13,945 nt of DNA from DATKMG01 sp035541995 (GCA_035541995.1 DATKMG010000279.1:1-13945); one strand, 5' to 3'. Positions 1 through 6,857 are shown, numbered from the stretch's first letter. Program-made: numbers and translations. Notes: generated by a model from the sequence alone, not told the origin.

Positions 1-508
1 CCAAATGGTAGAGAACCTGATTGCAGGCCAATCGTTCCCTTTTCAGAGCCCGCTCAGCCGCCTGCAGCATGTCAAGATCGAAGTTACTGACACCGATGAA
101 TCGAGTTTTGCCTTCCGCTACCAGGGCCTCCAAAGCACGCATGGTTTCGCTCAGTGGGTAGCGACTTTCCCAGTGCAATAGATAGAGGTCCAGGTGGTCG
201 GTCTTCAACCGATCGAGACTTCGTTTACAGGCCTGGATTGTCCCGGCAAAGGATGCATTGGAAGGAAGAACCTTGCTGACCAAGAAGACTTCGTCGCGCC
301 GACCGGAGATTGCTTCTCCTACCAACTCCTCGGCCCGCCCACTCCCATACATCTCAGCGGTGTCGATATGAGTCATTCCCAGGTTCAGGCCCAGGCGCAG
401 GGATTCGATGGCCCGCTGTTCAACAACACGGGTGCCTTCAATCATCCAGGTGCCCTGGCCAATTACGGGGACTTCCACTCCAGTCCAGCCAAACCTGCGT
501 TTCAGCAC
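1..508 (-). CDS. Aldo/keto reductase, C-terminus beyond left edge
   Basis: This is an NAD(P)H-dependent oxidoreductase of the aldo/keto reductase superfamily, a soluble TIM-barrel enzyme that reduces carbonyls to alcohols. I read it directly by reverse-complementing the left edge; about 169 residues are visible and the gene continues out of the window. The catalytic tetrad is present: Asp49 and Tyr54 in HIDTAEMYGSG, Lys79 in FLVSKV, and His112 in YLLHW. The sequence GKTRFIGVSNFD matches the conserved strand that follows. The start is GTG at 506-508, giving MLKRRFGWTGVEVPVIGQGTW, a typical family N-terminus. An in-frame TGA lies about 35 codons upstream, no ATG lies between, and a GGAG sits roughly 8 bases before the GTG. 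The family is certain but the substrate is not predictable. It is separated from the kinase genes upstream by a structured non-coding region, so it is probably transcribed independently. Confidence 0.9.
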   Translation of the reverse strand, partial: MLKRRFGWTGVEVPVIGQGTWMIEGTRVVEQRAIESLRLGLNLGMTHIDTAEMYGSGRAEELVGEAISGRRDEVFLVSKVLPSNASFAGTIQACKRSLDRLKTDHLDLYLLHWESRYPLSETMRALEALVAEGKTRFIGVSNFDLDMLQAAERALKRERLACNQVLYHL

Positions 509-658
509 AGCAAGGCTCCAGTCCTGAGATTCAGTTCGTGCAGCAAAAGCGGTCGGCCAGAGTCCGACCCTCCATCAAAAACCACATTATAGTTGCAGTG
601 TGAGGTGAGCATATTCAGGTTCACTTCCACGGATGAAAATGGCGATCTTGGGGATAGC
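509..658. other. Gene-free upstream region of the aldo/keto reductase
   Basis: No coding region is convincing on either strand. The open frames that run through this stretch overlap the 5' part of the aldo/keto reductase and have no family resemblance. It should contain the promoter of the reductase on the minus strand, but I could not pick out a clear -35/-10 pair. Confidence 0.5.
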
Positions 659-882
659 GTGGGAGCCGATCTCCGCGACCATTTGACCCAACAACCGCCG
701 CGACGGAGCGAAAGCGGTCGCGCAGCGCGGCGGCCACCTTGAGGCCCGTATTTTCATGAAAGCCTTTCATGCCCCTCGAAGGGGCGCCACGTAACATGAA
801 AATATCAATGTGGGAGCCGCGCTCCGCGCGGCGAAGTCCTCGGCCAAATTATGGTCGCCGCTCGGAGATCGGCTCCCACACT
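659..882. repeat. REP/BIME-like cluster of inverted repeats
   Basis: Three copies of a GC-rich motif that begins GTGGGAGCCG and continues with a CTCCG core lie within about 225 bases. Two are on the plus strand (659-680 and 810-834) and one is inverted (853-881). The second and third face each other about 18 bases apart and could fold into a long imperfect hairpin. Between copies one and two are another inverted repeat (CCGCCGCG at 695-702 with CGCGGCGG at 726-733) and the nested palindromes described separately. Paired inverted GC-rich motifs outside genes are the usual architecture of REP/BIME elements. No transposase is present here. That the element is dispersed around the genome is inference. 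Confidence 0.7.
749..804. repeat. Nested palindromes, cruciform-like
   Basis: A 10-bp outer inverted repeat, TATTTTCATG at 749-758 and CATGAAAATA at 795-804, encloses a 6-bp hairpin, GCCCCT/AGGGGC with loop CGA (771-785). The left outer arm can pair instead with CTTTCATG to make a perfect 8-bp stem, 755-771. The two folds are mutually exclusive, so the element could switch conformation, or could simply be a composite of older repeats. It lies inside the REP-like cluster and codes for nothing I can see. Confidence 0.65.
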
Positions 883-970
883 AAAAAGGATTTTCAAGAG
901 AGTGCCCCATGAGCTTTTCAAATTCACCACCGCAGCTGAAAATGGCAGGGGTAGTGGGCTTCTCAGCGGT

Positions 971-1007
971 CAAAAGCCCACGACAAACCAAAAGCAGTTT
1001 GTCGTGG
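971..1007 (-). terminator. Probable intrinsic terminator of the kinase operon
   Basis: CCACGACAAAC at 978-988 and GTTTGTCGTGG at 997-1007 form a perfect 11-bp stem with an 8-base loop. Read on the minus strand the stem is followed by GCTTTTG, a short T run, about 43 bases after the stop codon of the kinase at 1050. Position, stem and T run fit rho-independent termination of the two kinase genes. The T run is short, so efficiency may be modest. Confidence 0.65.
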
Positions 1008-1049
1008 CTACCAAAACTCTCATTTTCATAGAAGGGCCCAAGGGGAGGC

Positions 1050-2075
1050 TCAAGCCATCGAGTCCAGCGTCCCCTTGATTCCCTCGACCGCGCGGATGAG
1101 TTCATCAGATGAAGCCCCATAGGTCCCTTCATGAGACACCGCAATGCCAGCAGCCACGCTGGCAAGTCCAGCAGCCTCGGCCAACGAGCCTGCACAAGCC
1201 AGGACGGCTGCAATCGTCGCAAGGACCGAGTCTCCTGCACCCGAGCTGTTCCTTATGACGTCACCCAGGGCCGGGAAGCGAGCCAGGCAACGGCCCTGAC
1301 TGGCTGCAATCATTCCATCCGACCCCAGCTTCAAGATCACATCGCAGTTCAGCAGGGTACTAAGATCTTCCGCCATTCGGCTGTTACTAACCGGGCCCGG
1401 GTCACTGCCGGCAACCTGAGAATAAATAGCCAGCGCCTCGCTTAGATTGGGAGTGATCAAGTCCAGATGCCGCCAGGCGGAAATATTCAGCGGTTTCAAA
1501 TCTGCCAGAATTTTGAGCTTGAATTCAGCGAACAGGTTTTCCAACGTTGCGATGGAGTGCGCCGTGAACAATCCCTTGTTGTAGTCTGAAATCACCACTA
1601 GATCCGCATTGGGAAGAACCTCACCTGTCGTCTCCAATAGCTGTTCCAATATCTCACTCGCTAGAGCAGATTCATCCTCTTCATCAAGTCGAAGGTAATA
1701 GTGATTTTGGGAGAGAACGCGGGTCTTCCGAATCGTGGGGCTGGAAGCCTCAATGGGATAAAAGGAGACTCTTGCTTCCCGCAGCAGTTGCGCCAGGATG
1801 TGAGCTTCAGAATCCTTTCCAACGACTCCGATCAGGTGGGTTTGAACTCCCAGCCGGGCCAGATTAAGAGCCACATTGGCAGCTCCGCCTGGAAATGAAG
1901 TCTCACGGGAGACTGCGAGGAGGGGTACAGGAGCCTCGTTGGCCACACCGAGAGCCCGGCAATCCAGATAGGTGTCCAAGAAAACATCTCCAAGTACGAG
2001 AAGTCGTACCGACGGAAACCTGCGGATTCGCTCAAGAGCTTCTTTTTTGGAATCTATCATTGAGATGAAACCCAT
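1050..2075 (-). CDS. HldE/RfaE domain I-type heptose-phosphate kinase (PfkB family)
   Basis: This 341-residue cytoplasmic sugar kinase of the ribokinase/PfkB family resembles the N-terminal half of HldE, which phosphorylates D-glycero-D-manno-heptose 7-phosphate at C1. Visible landmarks are LLVLGDVFLD (residues 25-34), the first PfkB signature FPGGAANVALNLARLG (61-76), SDYNKG (163-168, HldE-like), the TPNLSEA motif (208-214) and the second signature SSGAGDSV (277-284) with the catalytic base Asp282. The HldE nucleotidyltransferase domain is absent; length matches the kinase domain alone. The gene begins 9 bases after the stop of the fused kinase-isomerase gene, so the two are almost certainly cotranscribed. 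The start is uncertain: ATG at 2073-2075 and a second ATG five codons later both lack a strong ribosome binding site. The exact heptose substrate is inferred, and another sugar phosphate is possible. Confidence 0.85.
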   Translation of the reverse strand: MGFISMIDSKKEALERIRRFPSVRLLVLGDVFLDTYLDCRALGVANEAPVPLLAVSRETSFPGGAANVALNLARLGVQTHLIGVVGKDSEAHILAQLLREARVSFYPIEASSPTIRKTRVLSQNHYYLRLDEEDESALASEILEQLLETTGEVLPNADLVVISDYNKGLFTAHSIATLENLFAEFKLKILADLKPLNISAWRHLDLITPNLSEALAIYSQVAGSDPGPVSNSRMAEDLSTLLNCDVILKLGSDGMIAASQGRCLARFPALGDVIRNSSGAGDSVLATIAAVLACAGSLAEAAGLASVAAGIAVSHEGTYGASSDELIRAVEGIKGTLDSMA

Positions 2076-2084
2076 CGTAGCGCT

Positions 2085-3650
2085 TTACCGGCCGCTTCCT
2101 GGGTCTTGATTGGGAAGGACTTGTTCAGGAAGAGCCAGTTCCTTCTCCAGCAATTCGCAGATGATGTGCACCACGGCCACGTGAGACTCTTGGATTCGGG
2201 GGGTGATTTCCGAGGGGACCCGAATACAAATGTCACACAGACCAGGGACCTCACCACCTGAGCCGCCGGTGAACCCCACCGTGGTGGCCCCTTTCTGCTT
2301 AGCCAGCTGCAAAGCTTTCAGAACATTCCTGGACTTCCCGCTGGTCGAAAACGCAGCGACCAGATCACCCGGCTTGACAAAAGCATCCACCTGGCGGGCA
2401 AACGTATTGTCATAACCGTAATCATTGGCAATGGAAGTCATCAGGATCTCATTGGTGGAAAAAGAGACGGCCGGCAATCCCTTACGTTCGATCATGAAGC
2501 GCCCCACCAGTTCGGTAATGAAGTGGTTGGCATCAGCGGCGCTTCCTCCATTTCCAAAGGCATATACTGTCCTGGATTCCTGGTAAGTGCGAATGATTGC
2601 CCGCACCACGCTTTCGATGGCAGGCAACTGCTCCTGAATCAGCCGGTGCTTCACCTGCACGCTTTCCAGCAGCAGGTGGCTGATTTCTTCGTGGAACAGA
2701 TTCACCAGCTCTTCGGGTCGAACGTACGCAATGCCAGGCTTTGCCACCACCACTCCCGCGGCCTTGTTGGCAAGCTCGGCGGCCTGAGGAAGACTGGCCC
2801 CGGCAGCCAAACAAAGGGCAAGCACCGCCGTCACGCTGTCTCCGGCGCCTGCACGGTCTGCGATAGGGACGCGGTTGGCGCGGATCTTTTGCGGCTCCTG
2901 GCCTTTCGGAAAAATGGTCATGCCATCGCCACCTTCTGTGACCAATATGGAGGAGTCCAGCTTGGTCCGCAAAACCTCTCCGGCTTCGTTCACGGAGGTT
3001 ACTGCAAAACCCAGGCGCTTGGCCGCAGCGAGGCTCTCGTCGGCATTGAAGGTAAAGAGAGAGGCGCGTCGGTACCAGCTAACATGGTTGGGCTGGGCAT
3101 CCACGACAACTTGCATCCTGTTCTTTTGGGATAAACATTCCACGTGGTCCAACAAATCTTTAGTGACAGACCCGTAGCCCTGATCGTAGACCACGGCGGC
3201 TTTAACGCTTCCTGCCAGATCGGAAACAAACGAGGAGAATGTTGGAGGAGTCTGGGGCCCCGTATCCGGCCCTGACAGACGGAGGATTTGCAGCAACTGC
3301 TGGCTGGCCGCGAAAATGCGGTACCTCTCAGGCAACCTGCTCGAAGCAGCACCGGGCGGCACAGAAATCTCGACCCCATCAGCGCAAAGACCGTCCAGGG
3401 TTTGCCGAGCTGCGACGTCCGGAGCAAAACCACAATAGAGAAATGTCTTCCCCCCTAACAGGGCAACGTTCTTGGCAACATTGGCCGCCCCACCCGGGAT
3501 GAAGCGCCTGGACTTCACCTTCACGACCGGAACCGGGGCTTCCGGAGCTAGCCGCAATACATCTCCATAAATTTCCCGATCGATATAGGTATCTCCCACC
3601 ACCAGGATTGATTGTCTCGTGAATTGATCGACAAGTTCGGAAGTCAACAT
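2085..3650 (-). CDS. Fused HldE-type kinase and GmhA-type sedoheptulose-7-phosphate isomerase
   Basis: This 521-residue two-domain protein links two steps of heptose synthesis. Residues about 10-320 form a PfkB kinase: ILVVGDTYIDR (15-25), PGGAANVAKN (52-61) and RAGAGDSV (266-273) with catalytic Asp271. Residues about 325-505 form a SIS domain of the GmhA type, which converts sedoheptulose 7-phosphate to D-glycero-D-manno-heptose 7-phosphate. It shows GNGGSAADANHF, SIANDYGYDNTFARQ and the phosphate-binding STSGKS loop. The residues matching the GmhA metal ligands are all present: His376 and Glu380 (HFITE), Gln487 and His495 (RIQESHVAVVH). The kinase half is less canonical than the neighbouring kinase: FNADES (201-206) replaces TPNLSE, and the SDYxKG motif is not recognisable. 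An in-frame TAA one codon before the ATG fixes the start, although no Shine-Dalgarno is evident. Usual HldE proteins fuse the kinase to a nucleotidyltransferase, so this domain pairing is uncommon. Confidence 0.88.
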   Translation of the reverse strand: MLTSELVDQFTRQSILVVGDTYIDREIYGDVLRLAPEAPVPVVKVKSRRFIPGGAANVAKNVALLGGKTFLYCGFAPDVAARQTLDGLCADGVEISVPPGAASSRLPERYRIFAASQQLLQILRLSGPDTGPQTPPTFSSFVSDLAGSVKAAVVYDQGYGSVTKDLLDHVECLSQKNRMQVVVDAQPNHVSWYRRASLFTFNADESLAAAKRLGFAVTSVNEAGEVLRTKLDSSILVTEGGDGMTIFPKGQEPQKIRANRVPIADRAGAGDSVTAVLALCLAAGASLPQAAELANKAAGVVVAKPGIAYVRPEELVNLFHEEISHLLLESVQVKHRLIQEQLPAIESVVRAIIRTYQESRTVYAFGNGGSAADANHFITELVGRFMIERKGLPAVSFSTNEILMTSIANDYGYDNTFARQVDAFVKPGDLVAAFSTSGKSRNVLKALQLAKQKGATTVGFTGGSGGEVPGLCDICIRVPSEITPRIQESHVAVVHIICELLEKELALPEQVLPNQDPGSGR

Positions 3651-3839
3651 GGCTTAAGTCGCCCATCGGCTTCAACCAGCCCAGCCGGTTCGGGCACACA
3701 GGCTTGATATTCTAGCTGATCTCGGGGAATTCGGCATGTCTTTCTGAAAAGCTCTTGTGCCGGTCTTGAGACTCTGCTAGAGTCATACGTTTTCTAAGCG
3801 TATCCCCCTTGCTCACCAATCCAAGAGGCCTCCGGACCG
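3651..3839. promoter_or_regulatory. Divergent promoter region with two adjacent dyads
   Basis: This non-coding gap separates the divergently transcribed kinase-isomerase fusion and the dehydrogenase operon, so it must hold both promoters. It contains a 15-base perfect dyad, GACTCT-GCT-AGAGTC (3770-3784). Directly abutting it is a 19-base imperfect dyad with arms ATACG and CGTAT (3785-3803, 7 of 9 positions symmetric). Both are operator-like in size and lie 37-70 bases before the dehydrogenase ATG. Weak -35/-10-like hexamers (TTGTGC, 17 bases, TAGAGT) overlap the first dyad, but I would not rely on them. No regulator gene is adjacent. Confidence 0.45.
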
Positions 3840-4568
3840 ATGAAGCTCGAGAACAAAGTGGCCATAGTAACGGGTGCCGGAGGGGGGATCGGGCGCGCCA
3901 TTGCGCTAGCCTTTGCACTTGAAGGTGCGACAGTTGCCCTGGCAGGCCGTACCCGGGCCTCGCTTCAGAAAGTGGCAGAAGAAATCCTGGGGGCTGGAGG
4001 CAAATCATGGCCCTGTCCGATGGACGTGACTGATGCGGAAAGTGTCCGACAGGTTGTTAAAGAGACCTTGGAACGCTACGGAAAGATTCAAATTCTAGTA
4101 AACAGTGCCGGCGTGTTCATCTACAAGAGCCTCCTTGAAGTAACAATAAATGATTGGGACCTGACACTGGATACCAACTTAAAAGGGATCTTCCTGTGCT
4201 GCCAGGCGGTTCTTCCCCATATGATTGCCCGGACACAAGGGAATATCATCAATATCTCCTCGATCCACGGAAAGCTGGGAGATGCGAACCTGGTCCCTCA
4301 CTGCGCCTCCAAGTTTGGTGTCATCGGCCTAACCCAAGCCTTAGCCAAGGAAGTGGCGGAGTACAATATTAATGTCAACGTCATCTGCCCTGGCCAAGTC
4401 GCTTCCACGTGGCTCGAAGATGAGAGGGAGAACGTGGCCCCATTACCCAGTGAATTAAAGCCTGCTGATGTGGCGAAAGTGGCCGTTTTCCTCGCTTCCC
4501 TTGAATCCGCCATTATGACTGGTTCGGTCATCGACGTGTTTGGCCGCACCAATGTCAAAATCCATTGA
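3840..4568 (+). CDS. Short-chain dehydrogenase/reductase with His at the catalytic Tyr position
   Basis: This 242-residue classical SDR has a Rossmann fold and is a cytoplasmic NAD(P)-dependent oxidoreductase. The cofactor motif TGAGGGIG is at residues 11-18, NSAG (normally NNAG) at 88-91, catalytic Asn113 in LDTNLKG, Ser141 in INISSIHG and Lys158 in CASK. The expected Tyr, four residues before the Lys, is His154 (codon CAC at 4299-4301, in PHCASK). The usual reading would be PYCASK, so a single T-to-C change explains it. Without Tyr the classical proton relay would be lost or altered, unless His substitutes. Length, CPGQVAST and the C-terminal MTGSVIDVFGRTN are otherwise normal for the 3-oxoacyl-ACP reductase-like group; the substrate cannot be predicted. 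It is the first gene of a probable operon with the MFS transporter 18 bases downstream. Confidence 0.88.
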   Translation: MKLENKVAIVTGAGGGIGRAIALAFALEGATVALAGRTRASLQKVAEEILGAGGKSWPCPMDVTDAESVRQVVKETLERYGKIQILVNSAGVFIYKSLLEVTINDWDLTLDTNLKGIFLCCQAVLPHMIARTQGNIINISSIHGKLGDANLVPHCASKFGVIGLTQALAKEVAEYNINVNVICPGQVASTWLEDERENVAPLPSELKPADVAKVAVFLASLESAIMTGSVIDVFGRTNVKIH

Positions 4569-4586
4569 CCGCGCGTAGTTCGATTT

Positions 4587-5768
4587 ATGAAGAAATCTCC
4601 TTTGCTTATCATCTTTGTCACCGTGTTTCTGGACTTGGTGGGGTTCGGGATAGTTCTTCCCCTGCTTCCGTTCTACGCTCAGAACTTTGGAGCCACTGCG
4701 CTGGTCATTGGCCTGTTGTCCACGTCCTTCTCCCTGATGCAATTCTTGTTCGCGCCGCTGTGGGGGAGAATTTCCGATCGTATCGGGAGGCGTCCGATCA
4801 TTCTTCTGGGCTTGCTGGGATCATCGGTCTCTTACTTGATATTCGGGTTGGCGAGTTCGCTTTTAATCCTTTTTATTTCGAGGATTTGCGCAGGGATCGC
4901 CGGGGCCAACATCTCCACTGCTCAAGCTTACATCGCTGATTCAACACCTCCGGAAAAACGTGCTAAGGGAATGGGGCTCATTGGGGCAGCTTACGGTCTG
5001 GGATTCATTTTCGGGCCGGCCATCGGCGGCGTCCTGAGCCGTTATGCTCTGAACCTGCCTCCGCTGGTGGCATCAGCCCTGGCATTCGGCAACTTCATCG
5101 GAGCCCTCTTCCTCTTGCCGGAATCTCTGCAACCCGAAAATCGCACCTCTCACTCTCATCGGGGATTGAATTTCGTAAGAATGAAGAGAGCGCTGCAACA
5201 CCCTCAATTGGGAATCTTTCTCTCTCTTTTTTTCATTTCGACCTTTGCTTTTGCCAACCTCGAGGCAACGTTCGCCTTGATGACCCAAAAGCGCTTCGGC
5301 TTCAATGCTCATGAAAACGGTTATCTTTTTGCTTATATTGGAGTTCTGATTACGATCATGCAAGGTGCCCTGATCGGCAGACTGGTGAAATGGGTAGGGG
5401 AACGAAAACTGATTTCGACCGGGCTGTTCTGCATGATCTTTGGCTTGGGCCTTCTGCCTTATGCTTCGCATGTGCTGGGGCTCCTACTGACTCTTGCTGT
5501 CCTGACCTTCGGACAAGGCGTGACCAATCCTTCTATTTCAAGCTCCATCTCCCAGGTCACGGGTCCCGAAGACCAGGGAGGAATCCTGGGAGTGGCCCAA
5601 TCCATGGGGAGTATGGCCAGAATCCTGGGACCGATTTGGGGTGGGCTGGTATTCGACCGCTTGGGATACCAGTACCCCTATGTGACCGGTGGACTCTTCA
5701 TGACACTTGCCTTCGTTTTGAGTATCAGCTTCATCAAACCGGGAGCTCCAGTGACAGAAACCGCTTGA
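4587..5768 (+). CDS. MFS transporter, TetA/DHA1-like
   Basis: This 393-residue inner-membrane permease of the major facilitator superfamily has about 12 hydrophobic segments in two halves and a central loop near residues 180-200. It most likely exports small molecules by proton antiport. DHA1/TetA-type signatures are clear: the first helix with FLDLVGFGIVLPLLPFY (14-30), motif A GRISDRIGRRPI (60-71) in the loop between helices 2 and 3, and a motif C-like GAAYGLGFIFGPAIGG (133-148), typical of drug:H+ antiporters. A partial repeat of motif A, GRLVKWVGERKLI, occurs in the second half. It starts 18 bases after the dehydrogenase stop and lacks a strong Shine-Dalgarno, so translation may depend on coupling. 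The substrate is unknown; the neighbouring dehydrogenase might modify or produce it, but that is only an operon-context guess. Confidence 0.88.
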   Translation: MKKSPLLIIFVTVFLDLVGFGIVLPLLPFYAQNFGATALVIGLLSTSFSLMQFLFAPLWGRISDRIGRRPIILLGLLGSSVSYLIFGLASSLLILFISRICAGIAGANISTAQAYIADSTPPEKRAKGMGLIGAAYGLGFIFGPAIGGVLSRYALNLPPLVASALAFGNFIGALFLLPESLQPENRTSHSHRGLNFVRMKRALQHPQLGIFLSLFFISTFAFANLEATFALMTQKRFGFNAHENGYLFAYIGVLITIMQGALIGRLVKWVGERKLISTGLFCMIFGLGLLPYASHVLGLLLTLAVLTFGQGVTNPSISSSISQVTGPEDQGGILGVAQSMGSMARILGPIWGGLVFDRLGYQYPYVTGGLFMTLAFVLSISFIKPGAPVTETA

Positions 5769-5778
5769 CGGAGTACAA

Positions 5779-5795
5779 AATTCCTGACGGGAATT
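5779..5795. repeat. Small inverted repeat between transporter and phosphoesterase genes
   Basis: AATTCC and GGAATT, separated by five bases, form a 6-bp stem in the 36-base gap before the phosphoesterase start. There is no T run after it, so it is not a convincing terminator. It could stabilise or partially separate the messages, or be chance. Confidence 0.3.
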
Positions 5796-5804
5796 GACAC
5801 GACG

Positions 5805-6758
5805 ATGATCGTAAACATCCTTTACCACGACAATTGTTTCGACGGCGCCTCTTCAGCGGCCGTCTTCTATCGCTTCTACCAGGAAAAGATTGATCCGGCG
5901 GCCGAATTCATGTTACACGGCTTGACCCATCAGGCTGGGCAACAATTCCATGAGAACTTGTTTGGTGGGGATGAAAACGTGATTGTCGACTTCAAGTATG
6001 CCAGCACCGATCGGCTGACCTGGTGGTTTGATCATCATTACAGTGCATTCCTCACCCCCGAGGATGAGCAGCATTTTCTGCTCGATCAGAGTAGAAAAAA
6101 GTTCTACGACCCCACCTTCAAATCTTGCACGAAACTCATTGCCACAGTGACAATGCGCCAGTTTTCTTTCCAGTGCCCTATGTTGGAGGAACTCGTACGC
6201 TGGGCAGATATCATTGATGGAGCCCAATATGACAGTGCCAAGTCGGCAGTTGAAGTTACCGAGCCTGCCCAGATGCTGGCGGCCGTGATTGAAGCCAACA
6301 AAGATCAGAACTTCATTCACCAGATTATCCGCCAGCTAGCCTGCCAGCCATTTCAGAATGTGGCTTCGGCTCCAGGGGTCCGCGAGCGTTACGTCCCCCT
6401 GGCCAAGCGCCATGCGGATTGTATCCAGCTCATTCAGAAAAACGCGGCCTTTGATGGGCAGGTGGTGTACTTCGATCTGAGTGGTTATGACGTGGATGGA
6501 TACAACAAGTTTATTCCTTACTACCTTTATCCGGACACCAATTACAGTGTCAGTCTCCTTTGCACTCCAACGAGGATGAAGGTATCAGTAGGCTGGAACC
6601 CGTGGAGCCGAAGAGAAAGGCGCCACAATCTGGCAAGAATATGCGAACGCTATGGGGGAGGGGGACATCCCGTAGTAGCCGCTATTTCCTTTCCCCTCGG
6701 TGCCTCCGGACAGGCTCGCGAGGCGGCCTTGAGTATTGCCCGGGAACTGAAGAATTAG
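5805..6758 (+). CDS. DHH-superfamily phosphoesterase
   Basis: This 317-residue cytoplasmic protein of the DHH phosphoesterase superfamily resembles the predicted phosphohydrolases related to NrnB-type oligoribonucleases and cyclic-nucleotide phosphodiesterases. Metal-binding motifs are visible in order: YHDNCFDGASSA (residues 7-18), which matches the YHxNCxDG form of this subgroup; VDF (61-63); and FDHH (75-78), the DHH motif. Near the C-terminus is a DHHA1-type substrate-binding motif, GGGGHP followed by AA (284-293). It therefore probably uses two Mn2+ ions to cleave phosphodiesters in a small nucleic acid or nucleotide; the actual substrate is not predictable. The gene lies 36 bases after the transporter on the same strand and is likely the last gene of that operon. 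A functional link with the dehydrogenase and transporter is not obvious. Confidence 0.85.
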   Translation: MIVNILYHDNCFDGASSAAVFYRFYQEKIDPAAEFMLHGLTHQAGQQFHENLFGGDENVIVDFKYASTDRLTWWFDHHYSAFLTPEDEQHFLLDQSRKKFYDPTFKSCTKLIATVTMRQFSFQCPMLEELVRWADIIDGAQYDSAKSAVEVTEPAQMLAAVIEANKDQNFIHQIIRQLACQPFQNVASAPGVRERYVPLAKRHADCIQLIQKNAAFDGQVVYFDLSGYDVDGYNKFIPYYLYPDTNYSVSLLCTPTRMKVSVGWNPWSRRERRHNLARICERYGGGGHPVVAAISFPLGASGQAREAALSIARELKN

Positions 6759-6769
6759 CCTGCCATTCT

Positions 6770-6857
6770 CACCACAAAGACATGAAGACACCAAGGCGGA
6801 CCCAAGTGGGTCGGGAGGGAAAAGCCTGGAGGCTCCCCCTCGCTGGCTCAGAGAGCT
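6770..6857. other. Convergent intergenic region with short direct repeats and two small hairpins
   Basis: Between the phosphoesterase and the convergent hexosaminidase, an imperfect tandem with a period of 8-9 bases (ACCACAAAG, ACATGAAG, ACACCAAG) spans 6771-6795. Two hairpins follow: GACCC-AAGT-GGGTC at 6799-6812 and AGCCT-GG-AGGCT at 6823-6834. On the minus strand the second hairpin is followed by TTTTCCC, so it may be a weak terminator for the glycosidase genes. The A-rich tandem resembles dispersed intergenic repeats that I recall from many environmental bacterial genomes, but I cannot confirm a match. Confidence 0.45.

Noticed and set aside
194..603. Open frames of about 100-130 residues on the plus strand
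   Set aside because: They lie opposite the aldo/keto reductase, whose catalytic motifs are clear. Their translations show no recognisable family.
659..882. Short CRISPR array
   Set aside because: The repeat copies differ in orientation and spacing and are themselves GC-rich palindromes. There are no regular spacers and no cas genes.
851..1078. 75-residue open frame over the repeats and the kinase 3' end
   Set aside because: It begins within a REP-like arm, crosses the terminator hairpin, and its composition is not protein-like.
2523..3134. 203-residue plus-strand frame inside the kinase-isomerase gene
   Set aside because: It is antisense to conserved kinase and isomerase motifs and has no family resemblance, so it is a shadow of codon bias.
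5807..5847. Degenerate first metal-binding motif in the DHH protein (HDNCFDG rather than an Asp-rich form)
   Set aside because: The YHxNCxDG form is normal for this DHH subgroup, so it does not indicate loss of function.
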